Origin: Acanthornis magna
Lineage: Eukaryota; Chordata; Aves; Passeriformes; Acanthizidae
Direction: 5' to 3'
Assembly: GCA_036785705.1 (NCBI GenBank)
Contig: JAWUZG010000016.1
Coordinates: forward strand, 372,001-436,000
DNA: 64,000 bases
Shown: positions 60,870 to 64,000 of the stretch, in pieces
Numbering within the stretch: position 1 is the first letter of the stretch
Layout of the letters: the number at the start of each line of letters is the position of its first letter
The notes under the pieces: model-generated
Told to the model about the DNA's origin: nothing
Seen by the model: only the letters and a program-made list of their open reading frames with translations
The model's database searches: none
Translations under genes and position numbers: made by a program

Positions 60870-61030
60870 ACTGTGGCCAGCAGCTTGAGCGCAATTACGT
60901 GATATGCTTGCTTTGATGGTAAAGTTAGCTTCAGATGTTCCAGTGAAATAGAAACATCCCTAATACTGTGCTTAATAATTTAATTTTCCAGTAAAATAGC
61001 ATGTCCTTCAAAGATGCCTTCTTGTTGAAA
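60870..61030. promoter_or_regulatory. Candidate regulatory element with TTACGTGA site
   Basis: Contains gcaattacgtgatatgc (a bZIP-like TTACGTGA beside AATTA) and ttaataatttaattttcc. No repeat or exon is recognised. Confidence 0.22.
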
Positions 61031-61159
61031 CAACTTAATTAGTGACCAATATTATGACAAGGTGTAATGTGTATCTTCTGTGTGCTCTGTGGCTCAGAGG
61101 GGAGTTTTGCAAAGCTGGATCAGCTGAGGGGCACGGTGTGTCCACAAGAGAAAGATGAA

Positions 61160-61600
61160 AATAGCTGCAGTGTCTAATTGTCATCCCGGAGTTCGGTGCG
61201 TTTGACATTTTACACCAGCGGCACTTGGGAATCAGGAAGGGCTCCTGGAGCTGAGTGTTAAGTACATGAACCTGAGCAGTGTAAATGTCACAGGAATAGG
61301 GCCAGTTTGGGACCCAGTGTTTGCTCATAATCGAGTCTCCAGGCTTTGTGTGACACGACTGAAATCCATGTACCGGTGCACTCCAGCACTATCTTTCCCC
61401 CCTCTCTCTTTCCCTTTTCTCCAGATAAGAGCACAGCACACGTTATTCTAAGGAAATGACAGCGATATTAATCACCAATTAATCAGGGTCTCTAACAAAG
61501 GCCCTGCTATTTTGAATATTCACATTGCCATGGCATTAGGAATGTCAGAATTGCTATTGTTCTGCAGGATAATGACACATCCCTGCTCTTCCCGCTCGGC
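61160..61600. promoter_or_regulatory. Candidate enhancer with paired ATTAATCA sites
   Basis: Two identical ATTAATCA octamers (61467-61474 and 61478-61485) start 11 bases apart, about one helical turn, within repeat-free sequence. The octamer fits homeodomain (TAAT-containing) consensus sites, and same-face pairing favours cooperative binding. The segment also keeps some CpGs and runs into a MIR-like relic at its right side. Confidence 0.3.
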
Positions 61601-61617
61601 ATCTCTGGGATGCAGCT

Positions 61618-61760
61618 TCAAGGAGAGAACCGTGGGGTTCCTCCCATTCTCCAGACGGGAGACAGAGGCACAGAGACATGAAATGACTTGGCCGGATCAC
61701 ATGGGATCCCAAGGAGAGCCAGGAAAGGAACACAGGTCTTCTTAATCCTGGCACAGCGAG
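61618..61760 (-). mobile_element. MIR-like CORE-SINE relic, minus strand
   Basis: Plus-strand phrases gacgggagacagaggcacag, agacatgaaatgacttggcc, ggatcacatgggatccc, gagccaggaaaggaacacag and gtcttcttaatcc follow the reverse complement of MIR (gatggggaaactgaggcac, gttaagtgacttgcccaagg, agagctgggattcgaacccag, gtcttctgactcc). The core is well kept compared with the other copies. Confidence 0.68.
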
Positions 61761-62309
61761 GGAACTTTGTTTCTTATAAACAAAATAATTCGCATACCTG
61801 ACATGAAAGGATGTATCAAGGTGATGAATGTATGTGTGAGTACATGTGCACGTAGGTAGTACACACATAACATTTGTGAGATATATAATATTAGATGCGT
61901 AATTCATTCAGACTTGGCCAGAAAGAGCTATTGTAGAGCTGGCTGAACAAATTTATGCAAATCAGTCACTGATGAAATTAATAACCTTTGCAATATTCTT
62001 CAGGCAAATCAAATGCTTGTGGAACTGTTAGTCCCAGAGTCCCAACACAAAAAATAGCTTATGATGGAAAAATGACTCTTAACAGAGGAGGAAGGTGTAT
62101 GAAGAGGAAACTATCTGTTGTCCATGTCCCCGCCACCACTCCAATGCCATTCTTGGCTTAGACCACCAGGATTAGCCTATCTGCACAGCTGGTACTCAGC
62201 TTGGGGAGTTTGTTGCTTTAGAAGGCTCTGAAGGCAAGGAGTGCCAGCAGAGCTGGGGATTACACAAATTCATAAACAAAAGGTGCAAGCAGGGATGTGC
62301 CCTCTAATG

Positions 62310-62535
62310 TCACAAGTTAGAACATGGAAAATTCCAGTTAGATACAAGGCCAAAAAGTTTTTACCATGACAGTGGTCAAATACAGCACAAGTCACCCAGA
62401 GAGGCTGTGGGATTTCCCATCCTCGGAGATGTTCAAGGCCAAACTGAACAAGTCCCTGAGCAAGCTGATCTCAGTTCAACTCAAAGGTGGACTGGGTTGT
62501 CCCAGAGGTGCTTCCCAGCCTAAATTATTCTTCAG
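62310..62535 (+). mobile_element. CR1 LINE 3' fragment, diverged
   Basis: The order acaagttagaacatggaaaa, ttccagttagatacaagg, cacccagagaggctgtggg, tctcagttcaactcaaagg and cttcccagcctaaattattc follows the CR1 3' region to near its end. Many substitutions mark it as older than the copy at 33906. Confidence 0.75.
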
Positions 62536-62971
62536 TTCTCTAACCAAGTTACCAAATCTTCCTTTTATTTCTTCCCTCTCCTCCCCACTGTCTTGCTTTC
62601 TCCCTAACATGGCTCATCTTGCAGGAGCATGGGCTCGGTTCCCCCTCTTGCCTCAGGCTGTGGCCTTCAGGATTCCCATAATACTCTCAGGGCTCACATC
62701 TTTTGAGGCTAACTTCTTTGCTCCTCTCTCCAGAGACTTTCCCATCCCATCTTGAAACAGAAATTGGTTTCCTCAGGCAGCAGGTGCCCTCTGTCCAGTG
62801 GGAACCCCTGGCATTTAACTGGCCAAGGAAAGGGCTGGCCCAGCCCTGCCACCAAATGCTGGTTTCCATGGTCAAGGAGCACCAATTTCCTAAAATTCCT
62901 CTTGCTCCTGCATTTTACTTGGCCCACATCCCACACTGAAATTTTGCCCAGGCATCAAGTAAGCATTCACC

Positions 62972-62972
<1 letters not shown>

Positions 62973-63009
<37 letters not shown>
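62973..63009. repeat. A run of 37 bases
   Basis: A pure A homopolymer. Neither AATAAA nor a recognised element precedes it, and the flanks show no clear target-site duplication. Confidence 0.8.
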
Positions 63010-63011
<2 letters not shown>

Positions 63012-63562
63012 ATCAGGCAATTTTGGCCCAGCTGTCCAATGGCCTAACACTTTAAAAAGTGGGAATGTACTCAACTTAAGCTGGTTTTGGTCTCTGCACA
63101 GCAAATGCCTGGCTTAGCTGGCCTGTCAATGCAAGTTTATGTGGAAATGAAGAGGCAGTGACAGCGTGAGATGTATTAACGGGAAAGAAGACACTGGATT
63201 TCAAGTGCCTGTACTAGAACTGGGAGGCTGTTTTAGTGTTTTGTGCGTCTTCCTGCCCTGAAGTATTTCAAACACTCACGTCTTGTTTGCTGAACACTCT
63301 GAACAATACACGTGTAGTTACAGATTGGTATCATAAATCACCTAAAGAACAAGACGGTCTTTCAGAACAGAAAGGACAATTTTGAGGAAGTTTATTTTTT
63401 AAATGGCAATATTTATCCTCTTAGTACTTTAGAAAGAAAAAAAGACCAAGAGTCTCAGTTGTTGGGCCTGAAAACCACCTGGAAAACACTAGAAAAAGCC
63501 TGTATTCTGTCTTTAATACTGTATGTTTCTGTGTATGTGTGAATGCACATGTATCTATATAT

Positions 63563-63588
63563 ATGTATGTATGTATGTACGTATGTAT
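63563..63588. repeat. (TATG)n tetranucleotide array
   Basis: About six ATGT units with one C interruption (atgtacgtatg), preceded by a short TA run. Probably polymorphic. Confidence 0.8.
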
Positions 63589-64000
63589 TTTAAAAAATCA
63601 AACAAAATAAAAGTGGGTAGGACTAAACTTCATGAGCCAAGTGAAATCCAAAGCTCCAACTTTATTTTAGATGAAGGCACATTTTTGAGCCAGTGTGAAG
63701 CTATGAAGCTAAACAGGAACAGCCAGGATAAGCAGTGATGGAAGCTGAGTTTCTCCTTCAGAGGCTGTGCTGGAATGGCTGTGTTGGCAGAGACCCCAGA
63801 TGGAGCTGTGCATATAATAATGGCAGGATCTCCCTCTGATACAGCTATGTTGTGTCCCCTGGTAGTGCAAGCTAGGTCAGCAACATAAATCCTAGAAGGT
63901 CCTACTGAATGTTGATATTCTACCTCAGGAAGATTTCCAGAGTTTGTCTTTGCTCAGACCAGGTTTGAAAACCTGAGACTTCTAAACCACTCTAAGGGAA

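Larger units (their letters stand above)
54800..62305. other. AT-rich intergenic stretch
   Basis: No supported gene. It contains candidate regulatory segments (55180-55345, 59515-59640, 60870-61030, 61160-61600), a perfect 16-base palindrome (58581-58596) and MIR-like relics at 59232-59510 and 61618-61760. CR1 copies are absent from 44.5 to 62.3 kb, and the DNA between the listed items looks unique. Confidence 0.45.
62540..64000. other. Intergenic stretch at the window end
   Basis: No supported gene. It contains a 37-base A run (62973-63009) and a (TATG)n array (63563-63588). The last 400 bases are unremarkable. Confidence 0.45.

Noticed and set aside
1..64000. CRISPR arrays, operons, phage or other prokaryotic features
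   Set aside because: Base composition, CR1 and MIR repeats and the absence of compact genes show vertebrate nuclear DNA; no regularly spaced repeats were seen.

Overview
The window looks like nuclear DNA from a bird. The clearest support is a set of CR1 LINE 3' ends with the usual avian tail (a phrase like 'ttggactcggtgatct...cccaacctt' followed by short attctgtg/actctatga units). There is also a low background of very old MIR-like (CORE-SINE) relics of the kind shared across amniotes. Species and chromosome cannot be read from the sequence.

Layout. Positions 1 to about 1310 look like the last part of a plus-strand 3' UTR: T/A-rich, open in no convincing frame, with three Pumilio-type sites and a canonical AATAAA at 1281-1286. 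I cannot name the gene; its coding exons lie upstream of the window. A short CpG-dense patch (about 1395-1480) follows directly. From there to 64000 I find no convincing exon, RNA gene or intact mobile element. The long open frames are short, GC-driven, overlap each other on both strands, often begin with GTG, and show no recognisable domain. The region reads as a gene desert or long intergenic interval (a very long intron of an unseen gene cannot be excluded), with GC-richer blocks at roughly 4.5-9.5, 10.6-13.5, 15-16.3, 17.5-21.4, 22.9-25.4, 26.7-33, 35.3-42 and 51.5-53.3 kb and more AT-rich DNA between and after them.

Repeats. Eight CR1 fragments are listed (five plus, three short or tail-only). 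Six or seven MIR-like relics lie between 30 and 62 kb, some still showing the tRNA-like head, the core and the tail. An older unnamed amniote repeat probably lies at 5014-5450. Simple repeats include a pentanucleotide array that switches from TATTT to TATTC (42071-42160), A runs of 38 and 37 bases, a (TATG)n array, a T/C mirror repeat and three canonical G-quadruplex motifs.

Possible function. Several repeat-free stretches carry clustered homeodomain-type or other regulatory motifs (notably 26640-27320, 51865-51940, 54600-54780, 55180-55345, 59515-59640, 60870-61030 and 61160-61600). They are reasonable conserved-enhancer candidates, but conservation cannot be judged from one sequence. No undescribed gene system was found; the best leads are the paired Pumilio sites, the ATTAATCA pair one helical turn apart at 61467-61485, and the cluster of MIR relics.
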